From Ottowia sp. (lineage in GTDB: Bacteria; Pseudomonadota; Gammaproteobacteria; Burkholderiales; Burkholderiaceae_C), in the NCBI GenBank assembly GCA_023228705.1, contig JALOAS010000078.1:1-15127 (forward strand): a DNA stretch of 15,127 bases. Direction: 5' to 3'. Made by a program: the position numbers and the translations under genes. Shown here in pieces: positions 1-7,588 of the stretch. The notes below the pieces were generated by a model. The model ran no database searches and had not been told where the DNA came from. It was given only the letters and a program-made list of their open reading frames with translations. Position 1 is the stretch's first letter, and each line of letters begins with the position of its first letter.

Positions 1-37
1 GGTCAGCTCACCGGATGACAGATGTCTCGGCCCACGC

Positions 38-223
38 ATGAAGGTTGAGCGTCCGGCGAATAGATCGTCGAGCGTCCAGCGAACAAGCCGTCCAGCGTTT
101 GCCGCACCACGCTCAACGCTCAACGCTCAACGCTCAACGCTCAACGCTCAACGCTCAACGCTCAACGCTCAACGCTCAACGCTCAACGCTCAACGCTCAA
201 CGCAATACGCTCCACCTCTTCAT
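38..223. repeat. Heptad-repeat element with inverted ends, downstream of mfd
   Basis: The left end reads ATGAAGGTTGAGCGT (38-52). The right end, read on the minus strand from 223, is ATGAAGAGGTGGAGCGT. They are the same motif in opposite orientation, differing by a two-base gap and one mismatch. Between them are an imperfect 23-bp direct repeat (44-66 and 67-89, 17 of 23 matching) built from GTTGAGC/GTCCAGC-like heptads, and then the perfect array at 109-203. The same end motif recurs on the minus strand at 14843-14827. This suggests a defined element rather than simple slippage. I see no target-site duplication and no coding capacity. With the flanks (1-37 and 224-323) it fills the gene-free stretch downstream of mfd. 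Confidence 0.6.
109..203. repeat. Perfect heptanucleotide tandem array, GCTCAAC x 13.6
   Basis: Period-7 identity is uninterrupted from 109 to 203: thirteen complete GCTCAAC units (111-201) plus partial units at both edges. No unit carries a substitution. Because seven is not a multiple of three, every frame on this strand reads a rotation of one heptapeptide (LNAQRST), so the open frames through it are artefacts of the repeat. It resembles in kind the short tandemly repeated heptamers known from filamentous cyanobacteria, but I know of no link. Confidence 0.97.
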
Positions 224-253
224 CAAAGCGTCAGCGAGGTCATCGGTCATGCG

Positions 254-294
254 CCTGATCTTGCTGGGCATCGTTTCTGATCAGGAGCGTTTTT
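254..294 (+). terminator. Possible hairpin terminator, rightward
   Basis: CCTGATC (254-260) and GATCAGG (279-285) form a perfect 7-bp stem with an 18-nt loop. Four bases later comes a run of five T (290-294). In this orientation it would stop transcripts entering from the left and converging on mfd. On the mfd strand there is no T run after the stem. The loop is long and the T run is not adjacent to the stem, so the call is weak. Confidence 0.25.
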
Positions 295-323
295 GCCGCT
301 TGGCCGGGAACGACGCGGTGCCT

Positions 324-3300
324 TCATGCGGGCACGGTTTCGGCGTCCTGCTGTTCGGATTTGACGGGCCGGCCCAGGCTGCGCAGCAGGTCGCGCACCA
401 TCTGCACGCGCGCCTTGAGGTCGGGCAGGGCACGCTCGACGCGCAACTTCTCGTTGCCGACCAGCTTGATGTGCCGGTTCTTCTGGATGAGCTGGATGAT
501 GGCCATGGGGTCCACCGGCGCGTCGGGCCTGAAGGTGACGGTGATGACGTTGGGCCCGGCGTCTATGCGGGTCACGCCCCAGGGCTGGCTGGCCACGCGC
601 AGGCGGTGCACGGCGATCAGCGTGTCCGCCGCTGGTGGCAGCTTGCCGAAGCGGTCTATGATTTCTTCGGCCAGCGTGTCGACCTGGTCGCGTGTCTTCG
701 CGCCGGCCAGGCGCTTGTACAGCGACAGGCGGGCGCGCACGTCGCCGCAGTAGTCGCTGGGCAGCAGCGCGGGCGCATGCAGGTTGATGTCGACCGCCGC
801 CTGCATGGGCGCGAGCAGGTCGGGTTCGCGGCCTGCCTTCAGGCTGCGCACGGCTTCGGCCAGCATGTCGCTGTAGAGCTGGAAGCCGATCTCCATCATG
901 TTGCCGCTCTGGTTGTCGCCCAGCACCTCGCCGGCGCCGCGGATTTCCAGGTCGTGCATGGCCAGGTAAAAGCCGCTGCCCAGCTCTTCCAGCTCCTGGA
1001 TCGCGTCCAGCCGCTGCGCGGCGCGCCTGGGCAGGCCCTGCAGATCGGGCACGAGCAGGTACGCGTAGGCCTGGTGGTGGCTGCGGCCTACGCGGCCGCG
1101 CAGCTGGTGCAGCTGCGCCAGCCCCAGCATGTCGGCGCGCTCGATGACGATGGTGTTGGCTGTAGGCACGTCTATGCCGGTCTCGATGATGGTCGAGCAC
1201 AGCAGCACGTTGATTCGCTGCGCCACGAAGTCGCGCATCACGCGCTCCAGCTCGCGCTCGGGCATCTGCCCGTGCGCAACGGCAATGCGCGCCTCGGGCA
1301 CGATGTCCTGCAGCTGCTGCAGGCGGTGCCCTATGGTTGCCACCTCGTTGTGCAGCACGTAGCACTGGCCGCCGCGCGAGAGCTCGCGCAGCACGGCCTC
1401 GCGCACCATGCCGCGGCTGTCGCTGCGCACGAAGGTCTTGATCGCCAGCCGCCGCTCGGGCGCGGTGGCAATGACCGAGAGGTCGCGCAGGCCCTCCAGC
1501 GCCATGCCCATGGTGCGGGGTATGGGCGTAGCCGTGAGCGTGAGGACGTCGACTTCGGCGCGCATCTTCTTGATGGCTTCCTTGTGGCGCACGCCAAAGC
1601 GGTGCTCCTCGTCAACGATGAGCAGGCCCAGGTTCTTGAACTGGGTCTTTTGCGACAGCAGCTTGTGCGTGCCCACGACGATGTCCACGCTGCCGTCGGC
1701 CAGGCCGGCCAGCGCTTCGTTGGTTTCCTTGCCGGAGCGGAAGCGGCTGAGCTCGGCCACCTTGATGGGCCACCTGGCAAAGCGGTCGATGAGCGTGCGG
1801 TGGTGCTGCTCCGACAGCAGGGTGGTGGGCGCCAGCAGCGCCACCTGCTTGCCGCCGGTCACGGCGATGAACGCCGCGCGCAGCGCCACCTCGGTCTTGC
1901 CAAAGCCCACGTCGCCGCAGACCAGCCGGTCCATGGGCTGCGGTGAGATCATGTCCTGCACCACCGCATGGATGGCGGCGCGCTGGTCCGGTGTTTCTTC
2001 AAAGCCGAAGTCGGCGACGAACTTTTCGTACTCATCCGGCTTGAAACGGAACGCGTGGCCCTGGCGCGCGGCGCGGCGCGCATAGATGTTGAGCAGTTCG
2101 GCAGCGGTGTCGCGCACCTGCTCGGCGGCCTTGCGCCGGGCCTTGTCCCACTGGTCGCCGCCCAGCTTGTGCAGCGGCGCCTCGTCGCCGCCGACGCCGG
2201 TGTAGCGGCCTATGAGGTGCAGCTGCGAGACCGGCACGTAAAGCTTGGCTTCGCGTGCGTATTCCAGGTGCAGGAACTCCTGTGGCGCGGCGCTGCCATC
2301 GCCGTTGCCGGCGCCCAGGTCCAGGTTGACCAGGCCGAGGTAGCGGCCGACGCCGTGTTCGGCGTGCACCACCGGGTCGCCCACCTTGAGCTCGGCCAGG
2401 TCGCGGATCATGGCGTCGACGTCGCTGGTCTGCTCCTGGCGGCGCCGGCGCCGCGTGGCCGGCGGCGTGGCAAAGAGCTCGGTCTCGGTGATCAGGTCGA
2501 TGCCGGCTTGGCGCCAGGAAAACCCGCGCGCCAGCGCGCCCACTGCGATGCCGAGCCGCTCGGTGCCCGCTTCAAAGTCTTGCAGCGATTCAACCGGGGC
2601 AGGAGCCAGGGCGCTGGCGCGCAGGAAGTCCAGCAGGCTCTCGCGGCGCCCCTCGGTGTCGGCCAGGACCAGCGCACGCTGCGTGCTGCCGGCCACATGC
2701 GCGCCCAGCCGCTGCAGCGGATCGTCGGCCTGGCGCGAGACCGTCAGGTCGGGCAGCGGCGTGGCCCAGTCGATGGTGTCAGACCCGTCGTTTGCGGGGC
2801 GCAGCGCCAGCTGCGGCAGCGGCCTGGCGGCCAGGTAGAAGTCCTCGGCGGAAAGAAACAGGGCCGAAGGCGGCAGCAGCGGCCAGCCCGGGTCGCTGCC
2901 CAGCAGGCGGTAGCGCTCGCGCGTATCCTGTGCAAAGCGGTCAAACGCCGGCTCCAGCTCGCCGTGCAGGACCAGCGTGGCCTGTTCTCCGAGGTAGTCA
3001 AAGACGCTGACGGTCTGTTCAAAAAACAGCGGCAGGTAATATTCGATGCCTGCGGTGGCCAGGCCGTTGCCCATGTCCTTGTAGATGCGGCTCTTGGTCG
3101 GGTCGCCGGCCAGCAGCTCGCGCCAGCGGTTGCGAAACTGCTGGCGTGCGTCCTCGTCCATGGGAAATTCATGACCCGGCAGCAGGCGGACCTCGGGAAC
3201 GGGGTAGAGGCTGCGCTGGCTGTCGGGGTCAAAGGCGCGGATGGAGTCGATCTCGTTGTCAAACAGGTCGACCCGGTACGGCTGCGCCGAACCCATGGGG

Positions 3301-3812
3301 AACAGGTCGATCAGGCCGCCGCGCACCGTGTATTCGCCGGGGCTCACGACCTGCGTCACGTGCGTATAGCCGGCCAGCGTCAGCTGGCGCTTGAGCGCGT
3401 CGGCGTCCAGCGTCTGGCCCTGCTTGAAGTCAAAGCTGTACGCGGCCAGAAACGAGGGCGGCGCCAGCCGGTACAGCGCGGTGGTGGCCGGAATGAGTAC
3501 CACGTTGGTCTGCTGCTGCCGGATCGCCCACAGCGTTGCCAGGCGCTCGCTGATCAGGTCCTGGTGTGGCGAGAAGTTGTCGTACGGCAGCGTTTCCCAG
3601 TCGGGAAAGAGCGTGACCGCAAGTTCAGGATCAAAGAACGGCAGCTCGTCGCGCAGGCGCCGCGCGTTGGCGGCATCGGCCGTGATTACCGCCAGGATGC
3701 GGCCTGCGGCGCGCTCATGCTGCGCCAGCCGCGCCAGCAGCAGTGCGTCGGCAGAGCCGGGGGGCTGCGTCATGGCATGGCGCTTGCTGGGCGCCAGTTG
3801 AGGCAATTTCAT
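324..3812 (-). CDS. mfd: Transcription-repair coupling factor Mfd
   Basis: ATP-dependent DNA translocase that removes RNA polymerase stalled at lesions and recruits UvrA, linking transcription to nucleotide excision repair in the cytoplasm. The 1162-residue product matches the usual length of about 1150. In order: UvrB-like N-terminal module (about 1-370, including LFPDWETLPYDNFSPHQD), RNA-polymerase-interaction domain (about 476-545, HAEHGVGRYLGL), then the RecG-like translocase with Walker A GDVGFGKTEVAL (633-644), DEEH (734-737), TATPIPR (760-766) and QLRGRVGRS (903-911), and a C-terminal domain that ends in an extended tail. I chose the ATG at 3812 (MKLPQLAPSKRH) because family members begin with a similar peptide. 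In-frame ATGs at 3827 and 3857 are possible, and no strong ribosome binding site decides between them. The divergent neighbour starts 177 bp away. Confidence 0.97.
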   Translation of the reverse strand: MKLPQLAPSKRHAMTQPPGSADALLLARLAQHERAAGRILAVITADAANARRLRDELPFFDPELAVTLFPDWETLPYDNFSPHQDLISERLATLWAIRQQQTNVVLIPATTALYRLAPPSFLAAYSFDFKQGQTLDADALKRQLTLAGYTHVTQVVSPGEYTVRGGLIDLFPMGSAQPYRVDLFDNEIDSIRAFDPDSQRSLYPVPEVRLLPGHEFPMDEDARQQFRNRWRELLAGDPTKSRIYKDMGNGLATAGIEYYLPLFFEQTVSVFDYLGEQATLVLHGELEPAFDRFAQDTRERYRLLGSDPGWPLLPPSALFLSAEDFYLAARPLPQLALRPANDGSDTIDWATPLPDLTVSRQADDPLQRLGAHVAGSTQRALVLADTEGRRESLLDFLRASALAPAPVESLQDFEAGTERLGIAVGALARGFSWRQAGIDLITETELFATPPATRRRRRQEQTSDVDAMIRDLAELKVGDPVVHAEHGVGRYLGLVNLDLGAGNGDGSAAPQEFLHLEYAREAKLYVPVSQLHLIGRYTGVGGDEAPLHKLGGDQWDKARRKAAEQVRDTAAELLNIYARRAARQGHAFRFKPDEYEKFVADFGFEETPDQRAAIHAVVQDMISPQPMDRLVCGDVGFGKTEVALRAAFIAVTGGKQVALLAPTTLLSEQHHRTLIDRFARWPIKVAELSRFRSGKETNEALAGLADGSVDIVVGTHKLLSQKTQFKNLGLLIVDEEHRFGVRHKEAIKKMRAEVDVLTLTATPIPRTMGMALEGLRDLSVIATAPERRLAIKTFVRSDSRGMVREAVLRELSRGGQCYVLHNEVATIGHRLQQLQDIVPEARIAVAHGQMPERELERVMRDFVAQRINVLLCSTIIETGIDVPTANTIVIERADMLGLAQLHQLRGRVGRSHHQAYAYLLVPDLQGLPRRAAQRLDAIQELEELGSGFYLAMHDLEIRGAGEVLGDNQSGNMMEIGFQLYSDMLAEAVRSLKAGREPDLLAPMQAAVDINLHAPALLPSDYCGDVRARLSLYKRLAGAKTRDQVDTLAEEIIDRFGKLPPAADTLIAVHRLRVASQPWGVTRIDAGPNVITVTFRPDAPVDPMAIIQLIQKNRHIKLVGNEKLRVERALPDLKARVQMVRDLLRSLGRPVKSEQQDAETVPA

Positions 3813-3878
3813 GCTGGAATTTTTCATGCGGAAACGACCAAAGCCCCCGATCTGCATGAGCGGGGGTTGATCTTGGTG

Positions 3879-3884
3879 ATTTTA
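3879..3884 (-). promoter_or_regulatory. Candidate -10 box for mfd
   Basis: On the minus strand this reads TAAAAT, five of six matches to the sigma70 -10 consensus. It places a transcript start near 3872, upstream of all candidate mfd starts. I see no convincing -35 at 16-18 bp spacing. Confidence 0.4.
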
Positions 3885-3949
3885 GCCGGGCCCGGGGAAG
3901 CCCTGTTGCCGCAGCCGGCTTCAGCTTCAGTCAGCGGCTTCACCAGCCA

Positions 3950-3957
3950 TATATAGT
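3950..3957 (+). promoter_or_regulatory. Candidate -10 box for the molybdenum enzyme gene
   Basis: TATATAGT contains overlapping TATATA and TATAGT hexamers in otherwise GC-rich DNA, about 33 bp before the ATG at 3990. It predicts a short leader of about 27 nt. No good -35 hexamer is visible upstream, so this may be an activated promoter or not a promoter. Confidence 0.35.
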
Positions 3958-3989
3958 GTTGCCAGCGTCCCGTTCAAGTTGAAGCCCCC

Positions 3990-6323
3990 ATGCCCGACCA
4001 GCCTCCAGTTGCAGCCACCCGCTTTGGCAGCGGCCGTGCCGTCCTGCGCACGGAAGACGACGCGCTCTTGCGCGGCGCGGGCCGCTTCACCGACGACCTG
4101 GCGCAGGCTGGCGATGCCGTGGCCGTCTTCCTGCGCTCGCCGCACGCGCATGCGTCCATCCGCGGTATCGCCACCGATGAGGCCTGCCGCATGCCCGGCG
4201 TACGCGGTATTTTCACGGGCGCTGACCTGGACGCCGCGGGCGTGCCGCCGCTCGCCGACGTGGGCGCTGCGTTCAAGCGTGCCGATGGCAGCCCCTGCGC
4301 AACGCCGCCGCAGCACGTGCTGGCGGTTGAGGTGGTGCGCTACGTGGGCGAGGCGGTGGCGGTGGTCGTTGCCGACACCCAAGAGCAGGCGCTGGACGCG
4401 GCCGAAGCCATTGTGGTGGACTACGCCGAGCTGCCGGCGGTGCCGGACCTTCCCGCTGCCCTGCGCGCCGAGCATTGCGTCTGGCCACCTGCGGCCGACA
4501 ACATCGCCTGCGAGGCGCGCCACGGCGACGCCAAGGCCGCAGCGGCCGCCTTTGCGCGGGCCGCGCACGTGGTGCGGCTGGATTTGCAGCACCAGCGCGT
4601 GGCGCCGCTGACGCTGGAGCCGCGCGCGGTGCGCGCAAGCTGGGACGCGGCTGCGCAGCGCGCCAGCCTGTGGGTCTGCTCGCAAATGCCCACGCGGGTG
4701 CGCGCTGCCGTCGCGCGGGCGCTGGGCCTGCAGCCGGAGCAGGTGCGCGTCCGCGTGGGCGACGTGGGCGGCGGCTTTGGCATGAAGAACCCGGCGTACC
4801 CCGAGTACCTGGTTGCGGCCTGGGCTGCACGCCAGCTCGGGTGCCCGGTGCGCTGGATGGCCTCGCGCAGCGAGGAGTTTGCCAGCGCCTACCCCGGGCG
4901 CGACCAGCGTGCGCAGCTGGCGCTGGCGCTGGACGCCAGCGGCAGGATCCTGGCGCTGCGCGTGCACGCCCGCGCCAACGTGGGCGCATATGCACGCAGC
5001 TCGGGCGTGGGCATCCCGCTGCTCATCGGCCCCTGGGTCCAGACCAGCGTCTACGACATCCCGGTCATTGATTTTCACTTCCAGGCGCTGCTCAGCAACC
5101 AGACGCCAACCGGCGCGTACCGGGGTGCCGGGCGGCCCGAAGCCATCTACAACATCGAGCGCCTCATGGACCAGGCCGCGCGCGAGATCGGCATGGACCG
5201 GATCGAGCTGCGCCGGCGCAACTTCATCCGGCCCGGGCAGATGCCCTACACCAATCCCATGGAGCAGACGTACGACAGCGGCCGCTTTGAACACGTCATG
5301 GACCAGGCGCTGCAGCTTGCGGACTGGGACGGCTTTGACGCGCGGGCAGCCGATTCGAAGTCACGGGGCCTGTGGCGTGGCCTGGGCATCGCCACTTTCC
5401 TGGAATGGACCGGCGGCAACGCCTTTGAAGAGCGGGTGACCGTCGATGTTCGTGCCGATGGCATCATCGAGGTTTTTGCCGCAGTCAACGCCATGGGGCA
5501 GGGCATTGCAACGTCGCTGGCGCAGCTGGTGGTCGATGTATTTGATGTGCCCATAAGCCAGGTCCGGGTCGTCCTCGGCGATACCGACCGCGGCAACGGC
5601 TTTGGCAGCGCCGGCTCGCGCTCGCTGTTCACCGGTGGGACCGCCCTGCATGCGGGCGCAGGTGAGGCGCTGGAAAAAGCAAGGAAATGTGCGGCCGACG
5701 CGCTGGAAGCCGCGCCCGAGGACATCCGCTACCGCGCCGGGCGCTTCGTCATCGTCGGCACCGACCGCGAGATCGGTCTGTTCGAGCTCGCAGGCAGGCA
5801 GCCCGAGGGCCACCTTCTGGTCGAGCACACGCACACGGTGGCCGGGCCGACCTGGCCCAACGGCGCGCACATCAGCGAGGTGGAGCTTGACCCGCAAACC
5901 GGCGTGGTTCGGCTGGTCGCGTACGCCAGCGTCAACGACGTGGGCCGCGTCGTCAACCCGCCCATCGTTCGCGGCCAGCTCGATGGCGGCGCGGTGCAGG
6001 GCGTGGGCCAGGCGTTCATGGAGCGCATGGTCTACGACGCGCAGAGCGGCCAGCTGCTGACCGGCAGCCTCATGGACTACACCGCGCCACGCGCGGACGA
6101 CATCCGCGCCATCTTCAAGACCGAGATGGACGAGTCCACGCCGTGCCGGAACAACGCGCTGGGCGTCAAGGGCGTGGGCGAGCTTGGCACCATAGGGGCC
6201 ACCCCCTGCGTCGTCAACGCCGTGGCCGACGCGATGGCGCGCAACGGGCATGCGGCACGGGCGCCCCGGCTGCAAATGCCGATCACGCCCGCGCGGCTGT
6301 GGCAGCTGCTGCAGCAGGGCTGA
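3990..6323 (+). CDS. Orphan xanthine dehydrogenase / CoxL form II family molybdopterin-binding subunit
   Basis: Large, molybdenum-cofactor-binding subunit of a molybdenum hydroxylase, which oxidises an aldehyde, heterocycle or other carbon centre with water as oxygen source. The 777 residues are full length for the family. An N-terminal hammerhead domain (about 15-150, LLRGAGRFTDD) precedes the two cofactor-binding domains: GGGFGMK (260-266), AYRGAGR (376-382), MGQG (502-505) and KGVGELG (727-733), whose Glu731 corresponds to the family's catalytic glutamate. AYRGAGR is the form II signature. True CO dehydrogenase (form I) has AYxCSFR, so CO oxidation is unlikely. The 2Fe-2S and FAD subunits that normally accompany it are absent from this window, and no such domains are fused to it. 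The true substrate cannot be read from sequence. ispD follows after 18 bp, so the genes may share a transcript. Start chosen as the first ATG before the conserved region; the ribosome binding site is weak. Confidence 0.92.
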   Translation: MPDQPPVAATRFGSGRAVLRTEDDALLRGAGRFTDDLAQAGDAVAVFLRSPHAHASIRGIATDEACRMPGVRGIFTGADLDAAGVPPLADVGAAFKRADGSPCATPPQHVLAVEVVRYVGEAVAVVVADTQEQALDAAEAIVVDYAELPAVPDLPAALRAEHCVWPPAADNIACEARHGDAKAAAAAFARAAHVVRLDLQHQRVAPLTLEPRAVRASWDAAAQRASLWVCSQMPTRVRAAVARALGLQPEQVRVRVGDVGGGFGMKNPAYPEYLVAAWAARQLGCPVRWMASRSEEFASAYPGRDQRAQLALALDASGRILALRVHARANVGAYARSSGVGIPLLIGPWVQTSVYDIPVIDFHFQALLSNQTPTGAYRGAGRPEAIYNIERLMDQAAREIGMDRIELRRRNFIRPGQMPYTNPMEQTYDSGRFEHVMDQALQLADWDGFDARAADSKSRGLWRGLGIATFLEWTGGNAFEERVTVDVRADGIIEVFAAVNAMGQGIATSLAQLVVDVFDVPISQVRVVLGDTDRGNGFGSAGSRSLFTGGTALHAGAGEALEKARKCAADALEAAPEDIRYRAGRFVIVGTDREIGLFELAGRQPEGHLLVEHTHTVAGPTWPNGAHISEVELDPQTGVVRLVAYASVNDVGRVVNPPIVRGQLDGGAVQGVGQAFMERMVYDAQSGQLLTGSLMDYTAPRADDIRAIFKTEMDESTPCRNNALGVKGVGELGTIGATPCVVNAVADAMARNGHAARAPRLQMPITPARLWQLLQQG

Positions 6324-6341
6324 TCCGGCCGCGTCTTCGCC

Positions 6342-7046
6342 ATGCCAAGCGTCCCGGCACCCCGCATCCTGGCTCTGGTGCCGTGCGCGGGCAGCGGGTC
6401 CCGCGCGGGACCCGGCGCGCCCAAGCAATACCGGCCGCTGGCCGGGCAGCCGCTGGTGGTGCACACGCTGTCGGCACTGCAGCGCGTGGCGCGCATCCAG
6501 CGCCTGCTGGTGGTCGTTGCACCCGGCGACGCCACGCTGGCGCCGCACCGGCGCGGCTGGGAGCTGGCCGACTGCGGTGGCGCGTCGCGCGCGGCCACCG
6601 TGCTTGCCGGGCTGGCGCACCTGCGCGCGACCGGCGCAGGCGATGCCGACTGGGTGCTGGTCCACGATGCGGCGCGCTGCCTGGTCAGCGCGCAGGACGT
6701 CGACCTGCTGATCGACCGCTGCCTGCCCGACGCGGTGGGCGGCCTGCTCGCGCTGCCGGTGGCGGACACGCTGAAGCGCGAAGCGGCGGGCCGGGCCGTT
6801 GCCACGCTGGAGCGCGGGGGCGCCTGGCTGGCGCAAACGCCGCAGATGTTCCGCCTGGCTGCGCTGCACGCGGCGCTGGCGCGGCACGCGCACAGCGGTT
6901 TTGCCGGCATCACCGACGAAGCCAGCGCCATGGAGGCCGCCGGCCACAGGCCGCTGCTGGTGCGCGGCAGCTGGCAGAATGTGAAGGTGACCTATCCCGA
7001 GGACCTTGACTTTGCAGACCGCGTGCTGCGGAACCGCCGGGCATGA
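6342..7046 (+). CDS. ispD: 2-C-methyl-D-erythritol 4-phosphate cytidylyltransferase IspD
   Basis: Third step of the MEP isoprenoid pathway: transfers CMP from CTP to methylerythritol phosphate, giving CDP-ME. The 234 residues fit the family. The nucleotide-binding loop PCAGSGSRAGPGAPKQY (14-30) retains the catalytic arginine (R21) and lysine (K28) positions. VLVHDAAR (105-112), the AQTPQMF block (164-170), ITDEASAME (180-188) and NVKVTYPEDL (203-212, Lys205 in the substrate-binding position) are all recognisable. The family more often has PAAG where this protein has PCAG. Its stop overlaps the ispF start by ATGA, which implies translational coupling. It lies 18 bp after the molybdenum enzyme gene. 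I see no clear ribosome binding site before the ATG, so it may depend on coupling from upstream. Confidence 0.96.
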   Translation: MPSVPAPRILALVPCAGSGSRAGPGAPKQYRPLAGQPLVVHTLSALQRVARIQRLLVVVAPGDATLAPHRRGWELADCGGASRAATVLAGLAHLRATGAGDADWVLVHDAARCLVSAQDVDLLIDRCLPDAVGGLLALPVADTLKREAAGRAVATLERGGAWLAQTPQMFRLAALHAALARHAHSGFAGITDEASAMEAAGHRPLLVRGSWQNVKVTYPEDLDFADRVLRNRRA

Positions 7047-7561
7047 CGACGCCAGCACCTGCCCCGCCGGAGCTGCGCATAGGCGAAGGCAGCGACGTGC
7101 ACGCGCTGGTGCCGGGCCGGCGGCTGGTCATTGGCGGCGTGGATATCCCGCACACGCACGGGCTCCTGGGTCATTCCGATGCCGACGTCCTGCTGCACGC
7201 CATCTGCGATGCGCTGCTGGGCGCGGCCGCGCTGGGCGACATAGGCACGCTGTTTCCGGACCGCGATCCGCGGTTTCGCGACGCCGATTCGCGCCAGCTG
7301 CTGATGGCAGCCGCAGCGCGCGTGCGCGCAGCCGGTTGGGCCGTGGTCAACGTGGACAGCACGGTCCTGGCGCAGCGGCCCCGGTTGGCGCCCTACCGCG
7401 CTGCCATGGTGCAGGCCATTGCCGCAGCGCTGGCGGTGGACCCCGGTTGCGTCAACGTCAAGGCCAAGACCGGCGAACACCTGGGGCCGGTGGGCCAGGC
7501 CAGCGCCATTGCCGCGCGCGCCGCGGTGCTGCTCTGCCGGCTGCCGCGCCCGGCCGGCTGA
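7043..7561 (+). CDS. ispF: 2-C-methyl-D-erythritol 2,4-cyclodiphosphate synthase IspF
   Basis: Cyclises CDP-ME 2-phosphate to methylerythritol cyclodiphosphate with loss of CMP. The family acts as a trimer with zinc at each active site. The 172 residues include GEGSDVHAL (14-22, Asp18 and His20 as metal ligands) and GHSDADVLLHA (43-53, His52 as the third ligand). ALGDIGTLFPD (63-73), DPRFRDADSR (75-84) and VNVKAKTGEHLG (137-148) are also present. The usual C-terminal GRGEGIA block is GQASAIA here (151-157), so the arginine that contacts the CDP diphosphate in the E. coli enzyme is replaced by glutamine. This may be normal for the lineage. Translation probably couples to ispD through the 4-base overlap. 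The next gene is convergent, 27 bp away. Confidence 0.97.
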   Translation: MTTPAPAPPELRIGEGSDVHALVPGRRLVIGGVDIPHTHGLLGHSDADVLLHAICDALLGAAALGDIGTLFPDRDPRFRDADSRQLLMAAAARVRAAGWAVVNVDSTVLAQRPRLAPYRAAMVQAIAAALAVDPGCVNVKAKTGEHLGPVGQASAIAARAAVLLCRLPRPAG

Positions 7562-7580
7562 CCGCGCTGCAGCGGCGCGG
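7562..7580. terminator. GC hairpin between convergent ispF and sensor kinase genes
   Basis: CCGCGC (7562-7567) pairs perfectly with GCGCGG (7575-7580) around a 7-nt loop, starting at the base after the ispF stop in a 27-bp convergent gap. There is no T run on either side, so it is at best a weak or bidirectional transcription barrier. Confidence 0.3.
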
Positions 7581-7588
7581 CGACCGGG

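Noticed and set aside
109..203. CRISPR array
   Set aside because: The unit is only 7 bp and contiguous, with no spacers.
197..250. Seventeen-codon minus-strand frame MTDDLADALMKRWSVLR starting at 250
   Set aside because: It has a start codon and a weak AGG upstream but ends in the repeat array. It is too short and unsupported to call a gene, although it could be the remnant start of a gene cut by the repeat.
38..280. 80-codon open frame with LNAQRST repeats
   Set aside because: The peptide repeat follows automatically from the 7-bp DNA repeat. There is no ribosome binding site and no non-repeat protein similarity.
45..1946. 633-codon plus-strand open frame entering mfd
   Set aside because: It begins in the heptad array and then runs antisense through mfd. 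Its composition is a GC-frame shadow with no recognisable domain, whereas the opposite strand encodes a full Mfd.
3990..6323. Aerobic carbon monoxide dehydrogenase (form I CoxL)
   Set aside because: The active-site motif is AYRGAGR, not the AYxCSFR of true CO dehydrogenase, and CoxM and CoxS are absent.
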